From Duganella sp. SG902 (GTDB lineage: Bacteria > Pseudomonadota > Gammaproteobacteria > Burkholderiales > Burkholderiaceae_D): a stretch of 64,000 nucleotides of DNA. The stretch is taken from positions 223,453 to 287,452 of the forward strand of contig NZ_JABMJK010000009.1 of NCBI RefSeq assembly GCF_013376005.1, in the 5' to 3' direction. The position numbers were made by a program, and so were the translations under genes. Below, in pieces: positions 1 to 8,067 of the stretch. The notes below the pieces were generated by a model. It was not told the DNA's origin and searched no databases. It worked only from the letters and a program-made list of their open reading frames with translations. Numbering within the stretch: position 1 is the first letter of the stretch; the number at the start of each line of letters is the position of its first letter.

Positions 1-1
1 C

Positions 2-163
2 CAGGAAACGCAAACCGGCTCACTGGAAGTGGGCAAGCTGGCAGACCTGATTGTCCTCGACCGTAACTTCTTTACGATACCGGCCGAGGACATCGCCAAC
101 ATCAAGGTGCTGCAGACCATGGTGGGCGGGAAAATCGTCTATGAGTCCAAGGGCATGCGGTAA
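2..163 (+). CDS. Amidohydrolase, C-terminal end only
   Basis: The window opens inside this gene; 53 C-terminal codons are present, ending at TAA. The visible part contains GSLEVGKLADLIVLDRNFF, the usual closing beta-sandwich segment of metal-dependent amidohydrolases (YtcJ/imidazolonepropionase-like), followed by a stretch ending in GGKIVYES. The catalytic metal site lies outside the window, so substrate cannot be judged. Family assignment rests on this C-terminal signature alone. Confidence 0.7.
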   Translation, partial: QETQTGSLEVGKLADLIVLDRNFFTIPAEDIANIKVLQTMVGGKIVYESKGMR

Positions 164-193
164 GATGTCGGCCTTTGCACAACACAGCATGCC

Positions 194-703
194 ATGACAT
201 TCGCCATTTCCCTGTTGATCATCATCGCCACGGCGGCCGTGGTGTACGCGATCATCAAGACCAATCCGAACCAGCCCAAGCCATTGCCTCTGCCCACCGG
301 CGTGCCGTATGAGCCCAAGCTGCCGGATGCGGCGCCCGCGCTGCACTGGTCCGACGGCGGCCGCTTCATGGTGGAGGTGATGACGGAATCTCGCTACCAG
401 CCGACTTTAAAAGCGCTGGCGGGCGAGCATGGCGACCAGGCCGCCGCCACACAGTACGTGGCCACGCTGATGCCGGACGATCACAACGCCTATGAGAACG
501 AGGCGGTGGCGGTGTTCATCGAAGGCCGCATGGTGGGCTATCTGGCGCAGAAGGCGGCCGTCAAGTTCCGCGAGCTGCTGCGCAAGAAGGAAGCCAAGGG
601 ACAGCTCAGCACCACCGACGCGCAAGTACGCGGCGGCGCGCTGTGGGAGGGCAAGCGGCTGCAGTATGTGGTGGTGCTTGACGTGGAGCCACTGGAAAAA
701 TGA
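194..703 (+). CDS. Membrane-anchored HIRAN-like domain protein
   Basis: 169 residues. Residues 1-22 form one hydrophobic helix, followed by a proline-rich linker. From about residue 55 the sequence resembles a HIRAN fold: VMTESRYQPTL, then NAYENEAVAVFIEGRMVGYL, the typical 'N-x-AV-V-GR-VGYL' pattern. HIRAN domains are known as DNA-end or damaged-DNA binding modules and also occur alone in bacterial proteins. An N-terminal membrane anchor is atypical for DNA repair, so function is open. The stop overlaps the next start (ATGA), so the two genes are probably translationally coupled. Confidence 0.6.
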   Translation: MTFAISLLIIIATAAVVYAIIKTNPNQPKPLPLPTGVPYEPKLPDAAPALHWSDGGRFMVEVMTESRYQPTLKALAGEHGDQAAATQYVATLMPDDHNAYENEAVAVFIEGRMVGYLAQKAAVKFRELLRKKEAKGQLSTTDAQVRGGALWEGKRLQYVVVLDVEPLEK

Positions 704-1083
704 AGCTGCTCGCCACAGCACTCATGGCAGCCGCCGCGCCGCTGTGGGCCGCGGAGCCGCCGCTGATCGTGCACTACAACGAGCGCCCGCCGCATCACTA
801 CACCGAGCACGGCGTGCCGCAAGGTCCCGCCATCGCCAAGGTGACCGAGGCGCTCGCCACTGCGCACATTCCCTACAGGCTGCGCGGCACACCCGCCAAG
901 CAGCAGCTGATCATCCTGCAAAAGAACGAGGCGCCGGCCTGCATGCTGGCGTGGGTGGATCTGCCCGGCCGCGACGACAAGGGCAAACTATCGGAAAAGA
1001 TCTATGACGACCGCCGCCTGTGGTGCACCAAGGCGACGCCGGATGAGACAATGCAGCGCCTGAACGCGGCGCTGCTCAAGTGA
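700..1083 (+). CDS. Small periplasmic binding-protein-like protein
   Basis: 127 residues with a clear Sec signal peptide (residues 1-17, ending LWAA). The mature part starts PPLIVHYNERPPHHYTEHG, which resembles the opening strand of family 3 solute-binding proteins (amino-acid ABC type), but the protein is about half the usual 230-250 residues and so covers about one lobe. It contains a Cys pair (APACMLAW and LWCTKA) that could form a disulfide. It is coupled to the HIRAN-like gene by a 4-bp overlap and abuts trmB tail to tail with no gap. Function unknown. Confidence 0.55.
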   Translation: MKLLATALMAAAAPLWAAEPPLIVHYNERPPHHYTEHGVPQGPAIAKVTEALATAHIPYRLRGTPAKQQLIILQKNEAPACMLAWVDLPGRDDKGKLSEKIYDDRRLWCTKATPDETMQRLNAALLK

Positions 1084-1803
1084 TTACTTCTTGGTGAAGA
1101 CCAGATCCCACACGCCGTGGCCCAGCTTCAGGCCGCGGTTCTCGAACTTGGTCAGCGGACGGTAGGCCGGTTGCGGCGCGTAGCCGTCGGCGGTGTTCCG
1201 CAGGCCCTCTTCAGCGCTCAGGACTTCCAGCATCTGCACCGCATAATCTTCCCAGTCGGTGGCCAGGTGGATGTAGCCGCCCTGTTCCAGCTTCCGCACC
1301 AGCTGCTTCACAAACGGCGCCTGGATCAGACGGCGCTTGTTGTGGCGCGCCTTGTGCCACGGATCCGGGAAGTAGATATGCACGCCATGCAGCGAGCCAT
1401 CCGGGATCATGAAGTTCAGCACCTCCACCGCGTCGTGCTGGATCGCCTTGAGATTGGTCAGCCCCTGCTCGTTGATCAGCTTGAGCAGGCTGCCCACGCC
1501 CGGCGTGTGCACTTCCACCCCGATGAAATCCTTCTCCGGCATCACGCCGGCGATGTGCGCCGTGGTGCCGCCCATGCCGAAGCCGATTTCCAGCACCACC
1601 GGCGCCTTGCGCCCGAACGCCTGCTCGTAGTCCAGCGGCGCCTTGGTGTACTCGATCAGGAACTTCGGTCCCAGCTCTTCCAGCGAACGCGCCTGCGCCG
1701 TCGACAGGCGACCGGCACGGGTCACGAAACTGCGGATGCGGTGTTCGGTCGGGTCGTACAGCATCGGCCGCGCTGGGCCGTCTTTGGGCGTATCGGAAGA
1801 CAT
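1084..1803 (-). CDS. trmB: tRNA (guanine-N7-)-methyltransferase
   Basis: 239 residues, normal TrmB length. It methylates G46 of tRNA variable loops to m7G using SAM. The SAM site appears as VVLEIGFGMGGTTAHIA (around residue 70), the substrate region as IYFPDPWHKARHNKRRL, a TrmB hallmark, and the C-terminal LATDWEDYA motif is present. It is divergent from the beta-glucosidase across a 171-bp control region. Confidence 0.96.
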   Translation of the reverse strand: MSSDTPKDGPARPMLYDPTEHRIRSFVTRAGRLSTAQARSLEELGPKFLIEYTKAPLDYEQAFGRKAPVVLEIGFGMGGTTAHIAGVMPEKDFIGVEVHTPGVGSLLKLINEQGLTNLKAIQHDAVEVLNFMIPDGSLHGVHIYFPDPWHKARHNKRRLIQAPFVKQLVRKLEQGGYIHLATDWEDYAVQMLEVLSAEEGLRNTADGYAPQPAYRPLTKFENRGLKLGHGVWDLVFTKK

Positions 1804-1873
1804 GGGCGAAAATCGTGGGAAATTATTTGAGGCGGCATTATATCAGGCTTAACCTGTGGTTTTTCCAAATCGA

Positions 1874-1902
1874 TTGACACTTGCTAGCAGTTGAGGTCTA
1901 AT
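1874..1902 (+). promoter_or_regulatory. Sigma-70 promoter of the beta-glucosidase gene
   Basis: TTGACA at 1874-1879, a 17-bp spacer, then TCTAAT at 1897-1902. This is a full-consensus -35 and a 5/6 -10 at ideal spacing, which places the transcript start near 1909. The strength of this match, followed at once by a LacI-type palindrome, is consistent with a strong but repressed promoter. Confidence 0.75.
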
Positions 1903-1915
1903 CGTTCCTGAGGCG

Positions 1916-1929
1916 TGAAATCGTTTTCA
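1916..1929. promoter_or_regulatory. LacI-family operator
   Basis: TGAAATCGTTTTCA is a near-perfect 14-bp inverted repeat around a central CG, the classic LacI-family form. It lies about 7-20 bp downstream of the predicted transcript start, a standard repressor position. It is the exact reverse complement of the operator at 13607-13620 upstream of the TonB receptor/halogenase pair, which links the loci. No LacI-type regulator gene is in this window. Confidence 0.75.
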
Positions 1930-1974
1930 AACGTAGCAATGCCCTCCATTTCGATCCTGACAAACTTATTAAAA

Positions 1975-3315
1975 ATGACCGATTTCACGCAATTCCCACC
2001 CTCGTTCACCTGGGGCGTCGCCACCAGCGCATTTCAAATTGAAGGCGGCGCCAGCGCCGACGGCAAAGGCCCGTCGATCTGGGACACCTTCAGCCACACG
2101 CCGGGCAAAGTCATCGACGGCACCAACGGCGACGTCGCCTGCGACCACTATCACCGCTACCCGGAAGACGTGGCCATCATGGCCAGCCTGGGCGTGGACG
2201 CCTACCGCTTCTCGATGGCCTGGTCGCGCGTGCAGCCGCAAGGCAAAGGCGCCTGGAACGAGGCCGGCTGGGACTTCTACGACCGCCTGCTGAAGGAACT
2301 GGAAAGCAAGGGCATCGCCGCCCACATCACCCTGTACCACTGGGACCTGCCGCAGGGCCTGCAGGACGAGGGCGGCTGGCTGAACCGCGACACCGCCTAC
2401 CACTTCGCCGAGTACGCGGCCGAGGTGGCGCGCCGCTTCGGCAACCGGGTGAAAACGATTGCCACTCACAACGAGCCGTGGTGCACGGCCAACCTCGGCT
2501 ACGGCAACGCGCAGTTCGCGCCGGGCGTGGCCGACCTCAAGCAATCGATCCAGGTATCGCACCATCTGGTGCTGTCGCACGGCCTGGCCATGAGCGCCAT
2601 GCGCAAGGTCGGCAGCTCGGCCCAGCTGGGCATCGTGCTGAACCAGTGGACCGCCGATCCGGCCACCGACAGCGAGGCCGACAAGGCCGCCGCCGAGTTC
2701 GAGTACTCGCGCTCGGTCGAGTGGTTCATGGATCCCATCTTCAAGGGCAAGTATCCGGAACTGGCGCTCAAGGTCCACGGGGACAACGCGCCGGTGGTGC
2801 ACGACGGCGACCTGGAAGCCGCCCACCAGAAGATCGACTTCCTGGGCGTGAACTACTACTTCCGCGCGTTCTGCTCGACCGAAACGCCGCCGCGCCAGCC
2901 GGAATGCAAGCTGGGCAAGACCGACATGGGCTGGGAAATCTACCCGGACGGCCTGACCGAGCTGCTGCTCAAGCTGCACGCCGCCTACGAACTGCCGCCG
3001 ATCTACATCACCGAGAACGGCATGGCCAATCCGGACACCGTGATCAACGGCGAAGTGCCGGACGAGGCGCGCATCGATTTCGTCAAGCGCCACCTGAAGG
3101 CCCTCAACGACGCCCGCCTGCAAGGCGTGAACATCCAGGGCTACTTCCTGTGGTCGCTGCTGGACAACTTTGAATGGAACTCGGGCTACGCCAAGCGCTT
3201 CGGCATCGTCCACGTGGACTACGCCACCCAGAAGCGCACCCTGAAGCACAGCGCGCTCTGGTATCGCGACTATCTGATCCAACAGCGTCCGCAAAAGACC
3301 GCGCACGCCGCCTGA
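1975..3315 (+). CDS. GH1 family beta-glucosidase
   Basis: 446 residues, standard for GH1. It hydrolyses beta-linked glucosides or cellobiose with retention. The N-terminal FTWGVATSAFQIEG signature, the acid/base Glu in ATHNEPW (about residue 165) and the nucleophile Glu in YITENGMA (about residue 350) are all present, as is the C-terminal WSLLDNFEW. There is no signal peptide, so it is cytoplasmic. An in-frame start at 1915 exists but would overlap the operator and lie almost at the transcript start, so the ATG at 1975 is preferred. It is followed by a PAT-type permease. Confidence 0.93.
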   Translation: MTDFTQFPPSFTWGVATSAFQIEGGASADGKGPSIWDTFSHTPGKVIDGTNGDVACDHYHRYPEDVAIMASLGVDAYRFSMAWSRVQPQGKGAWNEAGWDFYDRLLKELESKGIAAHITLYHWDLPQGLQDEGGWLNRDTAYHFAEYAAEVARRFGNRVKTIATHNEPWCTANLGYGNAQFAPGVADLKQSIQVSHHLVLSHGLAMSAMRKVGSSAQLGIVLNQWTADPATDSEADKAAAEFEYSRSVEWFMDPIFKGKYPELALKVHGDNAPVVHDGDLEAAHQKIDFLGVNYYFRAFCSTETPPRQPECKLGKTDMGWEIYPDGLTELLLKLHAAYELPPIYITENGMANPDTVINGEVPDEARIDFVKRHLKALNDARLQGVNIQGYFLWSLLDNFEWNSGYAKRFGIVHVDYATQKRTLKHSALWYRDYLIQQRPQKTAHAA

Positions 3316-3426
3316 GCAACGCAACCGTAGTACCGCCGCCGGTCCTGGCCACAGGGCCGGCGGCATCCGTTCAAGCCGGCCGCAGAGCTGGTGCTACACT
3401 CCAACGAGAACGACGAGGACGACACT

Positions 3427-4803
3427 ATGACCACCGCGCAATCCACCGTGCAGAACGAGCCGCAACCGCCGCACGACCAGCAGTCGCCCGGCGCCCAGCC
3501 GCCATCCCTGTTGCGCGCCATGTTCGCGCGCGGCACGCCCATGCTGTGGGTGCCGAGCGGCTACTTCGCCATGGCGCTGACCTACATGATGCTCACCAGC
3601 GTGACCTCCATCATGTTCAAGAACCTCGGCATGGACAACGGCCAGGCCGCGCAATACGCCAGCTACCTGATCCTGGCCTACACCATCAAGCCGCTGTTCG
3701 CGCCGTTTGTCGAAATGTACCGCACCAAGAAGTTCTTCGTGCTGGCGGCGCAGCTGATCGTCGGCCTGGGCTTTGCCGGCGTGGCGCTGGCCATGTCGCT
3801 GCCCGACTACATGGTTATCATGGTGTTCCTGTTCGGCGTGTTGTCGCTGGTCGGCGCCACCCAGGACATCGCCTCCGACGGCGTCTACGTCACCGCGCTG
3901 GACACCAAGACCCAGTCGCTGTTCTGCGGCATCCAGAGCCTGAGCTGGAACATCGGCCCCATCGTCGCCTCGGGCGGCATGGTGTACCTGAGCGGCTGGC
4001 TGCACACCCACTACTTCAAGCACCAGGCCGGCACCTTCGGTCCGGAATGGATCGATTCGTGGCGCATCATCTTCTTCATCGTGGCCGGCATCACCATCCT
4101 GACCGCGCTGTGGCATATGCGCGTGATGCCGGACGGCGCCAAGGCCGAGAACGCGCCCAAGTCGGTGGCGGAAGCGGCCTTCATCCTCAAGGATTCCTTC
4201 ATCACCTTCTTCCAGAAGCGCGACGTCTGGCTGATGGTGGGCTTCGCCTTCGTGTTCCGCCTGAGTATCGGCCTGCTGGAGAAGATCGGCCCGTTCTTCA
4301 TGGTCGACCCGGTGGCGCAGGGCGGCCTCGGCCTGTCGAACGAGATGCTGGGCCTGATCTACGGCACCTACGGCCTGATCGCCGTGCTGCTGGGCTCCCT
4401 GCTGGGCGGCATCTTCGTGGCGCGCCGCGGCCTGCAAAAGACCCTGTTCCTGCTGTGCTGCGCGGTCAACATCCCCAATGTGACCTTCCTGCTGATGTCG
4501 ATCTACCAGCCGGACAACCTGGTGGTGATCTGCGCCGGCGTGGCGATCGAGAAATTCTTCTTCGGCTTCGGCTCGGTAGGTTTCATGATCTACCTGATGC
4601 AGCAGCTGGCGCCGGGCAAGTACACCACCACCCACTACGCCTTCGGCACCGGCCTGATGGGCCTGTGCATGATGGTGACCGGTGTGGTCAGCGGCCACCT
4701 GCAGCAGCTGCTGGGCTATGTGCACTACTTCTGGCTGGTGATGGCGGCCACCATCCCGTCCTTCCTGGTCACGTGGTTCGCGCCGTTCCACCATAAGGAA
4801 TAA
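3427..4803 (+). CDS. PAT/AmpG-like MFS permease
   Basis: 458 residues with about 12 membrane segments. ATQDIASDGVYV near residue 140 is the signature region shared with AmpG and other PAT-family MFS proteins. AmpG carries muropeptide sugars, and related permeases sit beside glycosidases in sugar loci. It lies 111 bp after the beta-glucosidase on the same strand, so an oligosaccharide or glucoside substrate is inferred. The ATG at 3427 is chosen for the upstream GAGGA; an in-frame start 12 codons earlier has no ribosome site. Its 3' end overlaps the convergent acyltransferase by 35 bp. Confidence 0.8.
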   Translation: MTTAQSTVQNEPQPPHDQQSPGAQPPSLLRAMFARGTPMLWVPSGYFAMALTYMMLTSVTSIMFKNLGMDNGQAAQYASYLILAYTIKPLFAPFVEMYRTKKFFVLAAQLIVGLGFAGVALAMSLPDYMVIMVFLFGVLSLVGATQDIASDGVYVTALDTKTQSLFCGIQSLSWNIGPIVASGGMVYLSGWLHTHYFKHQAGTFGPEWIDSWRIIFFIVAGITILTALWHMRVMPDGAKAENAPKSVAEAAFILKDSFITFFQKRDVWLMVGFAFVFRLSIGLLEKIGPFFMVDPVAQGGLGLSNEMLGLIYGTYGLIAVLLGSLLGGIFVARRGLQKTLFLLCCAVNIPNVTFLLMSIYQPDNLVVICAGVAIEKFFFGFGSVGFMIYLMQQLAPGKYTTTHYAFGTGLMGLCMMVTGVVSGHLQQLLGYVHYFWLVMAATIPSFLVTWFAPFHHKE

Positions 4804-5815
4804 GCGGGAACCACGCCGCCCGCAGGCGCATGCACGGCTGCTCGACCAGACGGTAAAGCAGCCAGCCGCCGCCCACACCGGCAAGCATGACCAGCGCGAT
4901 ACCCGGCGCGCCATGCTTGTCGATGCCCATCCCCTCCGACACCACCTTGAACAGCGGCTTGTGCGCGAGGTAGATGGCGTAGGACCACAGCGCCAGGCTT
5001 TCAGCGCCCGGCACGCGCACACGCCCCATCGGTCCCAGCGCCGCCAGCACCAGCAGGCCGAAACTCATCGACAGCAGCGTGAAGCCGAAAGCGGTGATGA
5101 AAAACGATTCGTCCTCAAAGCGCGCCAGCAGCCAGCATGCCACGCCCAGTCCCGCCGCCAGCAGCGGTTTGCTGTGCAGGAGCACGCGCTCGTACAGCGG
5201 ACGATGGAAGTTCTTCAGCATGGCGATCGCCACCCCCGGCAGCAATTCGTCAAAGCGCGCGAAGCTGGAGTAGTACACCTCCTGCGAAAACGGCTGCATG
5301 CCGTCAGCCCACGCATGCACCCTGAAGGAAATGGCGGCCGCCACGGCCAGCGCCAGCGCCGCCCATGCCGCCGGCGCGCGGCGCAGCAACAGCAAGGCCA
5401 GTGGCAGCACCACGTAAAACTGCTCCTCGATGCAGAGCGACCATGAGTGGGTGAAGGTCTGGCCGTATTGCAGGCCGAAGTTCTGCGTGAAGGTGAGGAA
5501 GCGCCACAGCGGCGCGGTGGCCGAGCCGCCCAGCGCCACCGGGAACAGGCAGTACGCCGCCAGCACCACATAATAATTCGGCAGCGTGCGCAGCAGGCGG
5601 CGCCCGAAGAAGGTCGCCAGCGGCACGCGCTGCGCCAGCAGCTGGTTGCCGATCAGGTAACCGCTCAATACAAAGAACAGATCGACGCCGGCCCAGCCGA
5701 CGCGGCCAAGCGCACCGAAGTCGCCGCCCCCGGCCACCACGCCGTAGTGGTACATCAGCACCAGCGCGATGGCCAGCGCGCGCAAGGTGTCCAGGCCGTG
5801 AATCCGGGTAGTCAT
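4769..5815 (-). CDS. Acyltransferase 3 family membrane protein
   Basis: 348 residues with about ten hydrophobic segments. The opening RIHGLDTLRALAIALVLMYH is the family signature: the conserved R-x-L-D-x-LR-A entry and the catalytic-type His in LMYHYG. Family members O-acetylate or succinylate surface sugars, LPS or peptidoglycan (OafA/YrhL type). No extracellular SGNH domain is present, so it is the short form. Substrate cannot be inferred from neighbours; it is divergent from the LytS/LytTR pair. Confidence 0.88.
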   Translation of the reverse strand: MTTRIHGLDTLRALAIALVLMYHYGVVAGGGDFGALGRVGWAGVDLFFVLSGYLIGNQLLAQRVPLATFFGRRLLRTLPNYYVVLAAYCLFPVALGGSATAPLWRFLTFTQNFGLQYGQTFTHSWSLCIEEQFYVVLPLALLLLRRAPAAWAALALAVAAAISFRVHAWADGMQPFSQEVYYSSFARFDELLPGVAIAMLKNFHRPLYERVLLHSKPLLAAGLGVACWLLARFEDESFFITAFGFTLLSMSFGLLVLAALGPMGRVRVPGAESLALWSYAIYLAHKPLFKVVSEGMGIDKHGAPGIALVMLAGVGGGWLLYRLVEQPCMRLRAAWFPLIPYGGTARTT

Positions 5816-5949
5816 AATGCCCTTTCAGTCAATGGAAAAGGCGATTCTGCCGCCGCCGCGCCGCCCAGGCATGCGCCTTGTGACGAAAGCCGGAATCGGC
5901 GTGACGCACGCCGCCAACCGTCATATCGCCCCTGCTATACTCGCTGCCG

Positions 5950-7014
5950 ATGACGACCCTGCCCAATCCCCTGCTGTCCGCCGCCCGCATGCTGCTATTG
6001 AACGCGCTGGCCTGGATTGCGGTCAGCGCGGTGGGCGCCCTCGGCGCGGCCAGCGCCAGCGGCTACCTGCGTCTATGGCAGCAATGGTGCATCGACTATG
6101 TGCCGATGATGATGCTCAGTTCCGGCCTGTGCCTCGCCCTGCTGCGCTGGCCCACGCTGTTTGCCTCGTGGCGCAAGGTGCTGCTCCTGTTCGTGGTGGT
6201 GATGGTGCTGTTCCAGCCGCTGCAATGGCTGTACCTCGACTGGGTGCGCGACGACGACACCCTCGGCCTGCAAAGCGCCTACCTGGCGCGCCTGCGCATG
6301 CGGCGCTTCAGCTGGTTTATCACCGGCGCCACGTTCGCCATCATCGTCGCCATCGGCAACTGGCGGCTGGCACGGGCGCGCGAGCGCGATCTGCAGCGCA
6401 CCCACACCGAGAACCTCGAGCTGTCGCTGGCGCTGGAGCAGCAGCGCATGCTCGCGCTGCGCGCGCAACTGGAACCGCACTTCATCTTCAACGCGCTGAA
6501 CGCGATCAGCGCCCTGGTGCGCGACGGCGACAAGGCCGTGTCGCTGCAAGGCATCAGCCGCCTGAGCGACCTGCTGCGCTATGCGCTGTCGGCCAGCCTG
6601 CGCGATTCGGTGCGGCTGGGCGAGGAACTGCGCTTCGTGCGCGACTACGCCGACCTGCAGCGCCTGCGCTACGGCGAGCGCCTGCAACTGCACGTCCACT
6701 GCGACGACCTGAGGCTGCACGAGGCACCCTGCCCGCCGCTGCTGCTGCAACCGCTGATCGAGAACGCCCTGCGCCACGACCTCGATTGCCACGACGGCGC
6801 CAGCGATATCCAGGTGCGGATCGAGCAGCGCGGCGACATGCTGTCGATCAGCGTCTCCAACCCGCTCAACGCCAGCGTGCCGGCCAATCCCGGCACCGGA
6901 TTGGGCCTGCAAAACACGCGCGAGCGCCTGCGCATCTTCAATCCATCGGCGGCGCTGCACACGGAGCGGCGCGGCGAGCGCTTTTACGCGGAAATCGAGC
7001 TGCCGTGGGAATGA
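5950..7014 (+). CDS. LytS/YehU-type sensor histidine kinase
   Basis: 354 residues. There are four hydrophobic segments in the first ~135 residues, a short coiled linker, then a His_kinase module (PF06580 type): LRAQLEPHFIFNALNAIS with the phospho-accepting His177. The HATPase part includes QPLIENALRHD (N box) and GTGLGLQNTRERL (G box). Short transmembrane loops suggest sensing within the membrane. The stop overlaps the LytTR regulator start by ATGA, a standard kinase-regulator coupling. Confidence 0.92.
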   Translation: MTTLPNPLLSAARMLLLNALAWIAVSAVGALGAASASGYLRLWQQWCIDYVPMMMLSSGLCLALLRWPTLFASWRKVLLLFVVVMVLFQPLQWLYLDWVRDDDTLGLQSAYLARLRMRRFSWFITGATFAIIVAIGNWRLARARERDLQRTHTENLELSLALEQQRMLALRAQLEPHFIFNALNAISALVRDGDKAVSLQGISRLSDLLRYALSASLRDSVRLGEELRFVRDYADLQRLRYGERLQLHVHCDDLRLHEAPCPPLLLQPLIENALRHDLDCHDGASDIQVRIEQRGDMLSISVSNPLNASVPANPGTGLGLQNTRERLRIFNPSAALHTERRGERFYAEIELPWE

Positions 7015-7760
7015 TCAACTACCTCATCGTCGACGACGAAGCTCCCGGCCGCGCCAACCTGCGGCTGGCGCTAGCCGCGCATCCGGACTGGCGGCTGCAA
7101 GCCGAATGCGACAGCGCGGCGGCCGCGCGCCGCGCGCTGGCCGACGCGCCGGCCGCCGTGGTCTTCCTCGATATCCAGATGCCGGGAGAATCCGGACTGG
7201 AACTGGCGCGTGAACTGAGCCGGATGGCGGCGCCGCCGCTGATCATCTTCGTCACCGCCTACAACAGCCACGCGCTGGACGCGTTTGAAGTGCACGCGCT
7301 GGACTACCTGCTCAAGCCCATCGACGACGAACGGCTGGCGCGCACAGTGGCGCGCGCGGCGTCCATGCTGGCCTGGCGCCACGGCGACGGGTATCGCAAC
7401 GCCTTGCGCAACTACGCGGCCGTGACGCAACCGGCCCACGCCGAAGTGCTCAGCGTGCGCTCGGTCGGCTCGATCGAACAAATCAGGATACAAGACATCC
7501 TGTGGCTGCAATCGGCGGGCAATTATGTGGAACTGCATCTGACGGCGCGCGCGGTGCTGCACCGCATGCCGCTCAGCCGCCTGGAGCAGCTGCTGCCGCC
7601 GGACCAGTTCCTGCGCGTGCACCGCACCGTGATCGTGCGGCGCGACCAGATCCGCCGGCTGACGGTGGTGGGCGATGGCCGCCACGAGCTGACGCTGGCC
7701 TGCGGCGCGCGGCTGGCCGTCAGCGAACGCTATGTGCGCGACCTCAAAGCCTGCCTGTGA
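7011..7760 (+). CDS. LytTR-family response regulator
   Basis: 249 residues. The receiver domain has DDEAPGR acidic residues near the N-terminus, the phospho-acceptor Asp54 in VVFLDIQMPG, and the conserved Lys in LLKPIDD. The C-terminal LytTR DNA-binding domain starts around residue 145 (EQIRIQDILWLQSAGNYVEL) and contains FLRVHRTVIVRRDQI. This family is known to bind direct repeats upstream of target genes. It is coupled to the upstream kinase; targets are not evident here. Confidence 0.93.
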   Translation: MINYLIVDDEAPGRANLRLALAAHPDWRLQAECDSAAAARRALADAPAAVVFLDIQMPGESGLELARELSRMAAPPLIIFVTAYNSHALDAFEVHALDYLLKPIDDERLARTVARAASMLAWRHGDGYRNALRNYAAVTQPAHAEVLSVRSVGSIEQIRIQDILWLQSAGNYVELHLTARAVLHRMPLSRLEQLLPPDQFLRVHRTVIVRRDQIRRLTVVGDGRHELTLACGARLAVSERYVRDLKACL

Positions 7761-7766
7761 GCGGCT

Positions 7767-8000
7767 TCAAGCCTCGCCGGCGAGCGAGCGCAGGTCCTCC
7801 TCGCGCACGCGGCGCTCGGGCGCCAGCACGCGGGCGATCACTTGCGGATTCAGTCCCATGTTCTGCAGCAGCTCCACCGCACCGGGCGTGCCGACGTCGC
7901 GCTGCACCTGCAGCGCCTGCCGCACGATGAAATCATAGGAATGCCAGCCGGCGGTGTCCGACGTTTGCGGCCGCTGGCGCCTGTCGTGTTCCGGTTTCAT
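7767..8000 (-). CDS. Small hypothetical protein
   Basis: 77 residues, charged and helical, without signal peptide or membrane segment. The ATG at 8000 is preferred because GGGAGGGG precedes it. The sequence contains FIVRQALQVQRDVGTPGAVE and a C-terminal LAPERRVREEDLRSL. The middle (GAVELLQNMGLNPQVIARVL) looks like a small helical adaptor. I do not recognise a family. It is convergent with the LytTR gene, 6 bp apart. Confidence 0.55.
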   Translation of the reverse strand: MKPEHDRRQRPQTSDTAGWHSYDFIVRQALQVQRDVGTPGAVELLQNMGLNPQVIARVLAPERRVREEDLRSLAGEA

Positions 8001-8067
8001 GACCTGCCCCTCCCTGTTATACCCGCATAGGGTAGCGCAAGATGGGACCAGTCGGCGTACGGTAGGC

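Noticed and set aside
1915..1974. Longer N-terminus for the beta-glucosidase starting at 1915
   Set aside because: That start would lie at the transcript start and inside the operator, the added 20 residues are not GH1-like, and the homologous start is at 1975.
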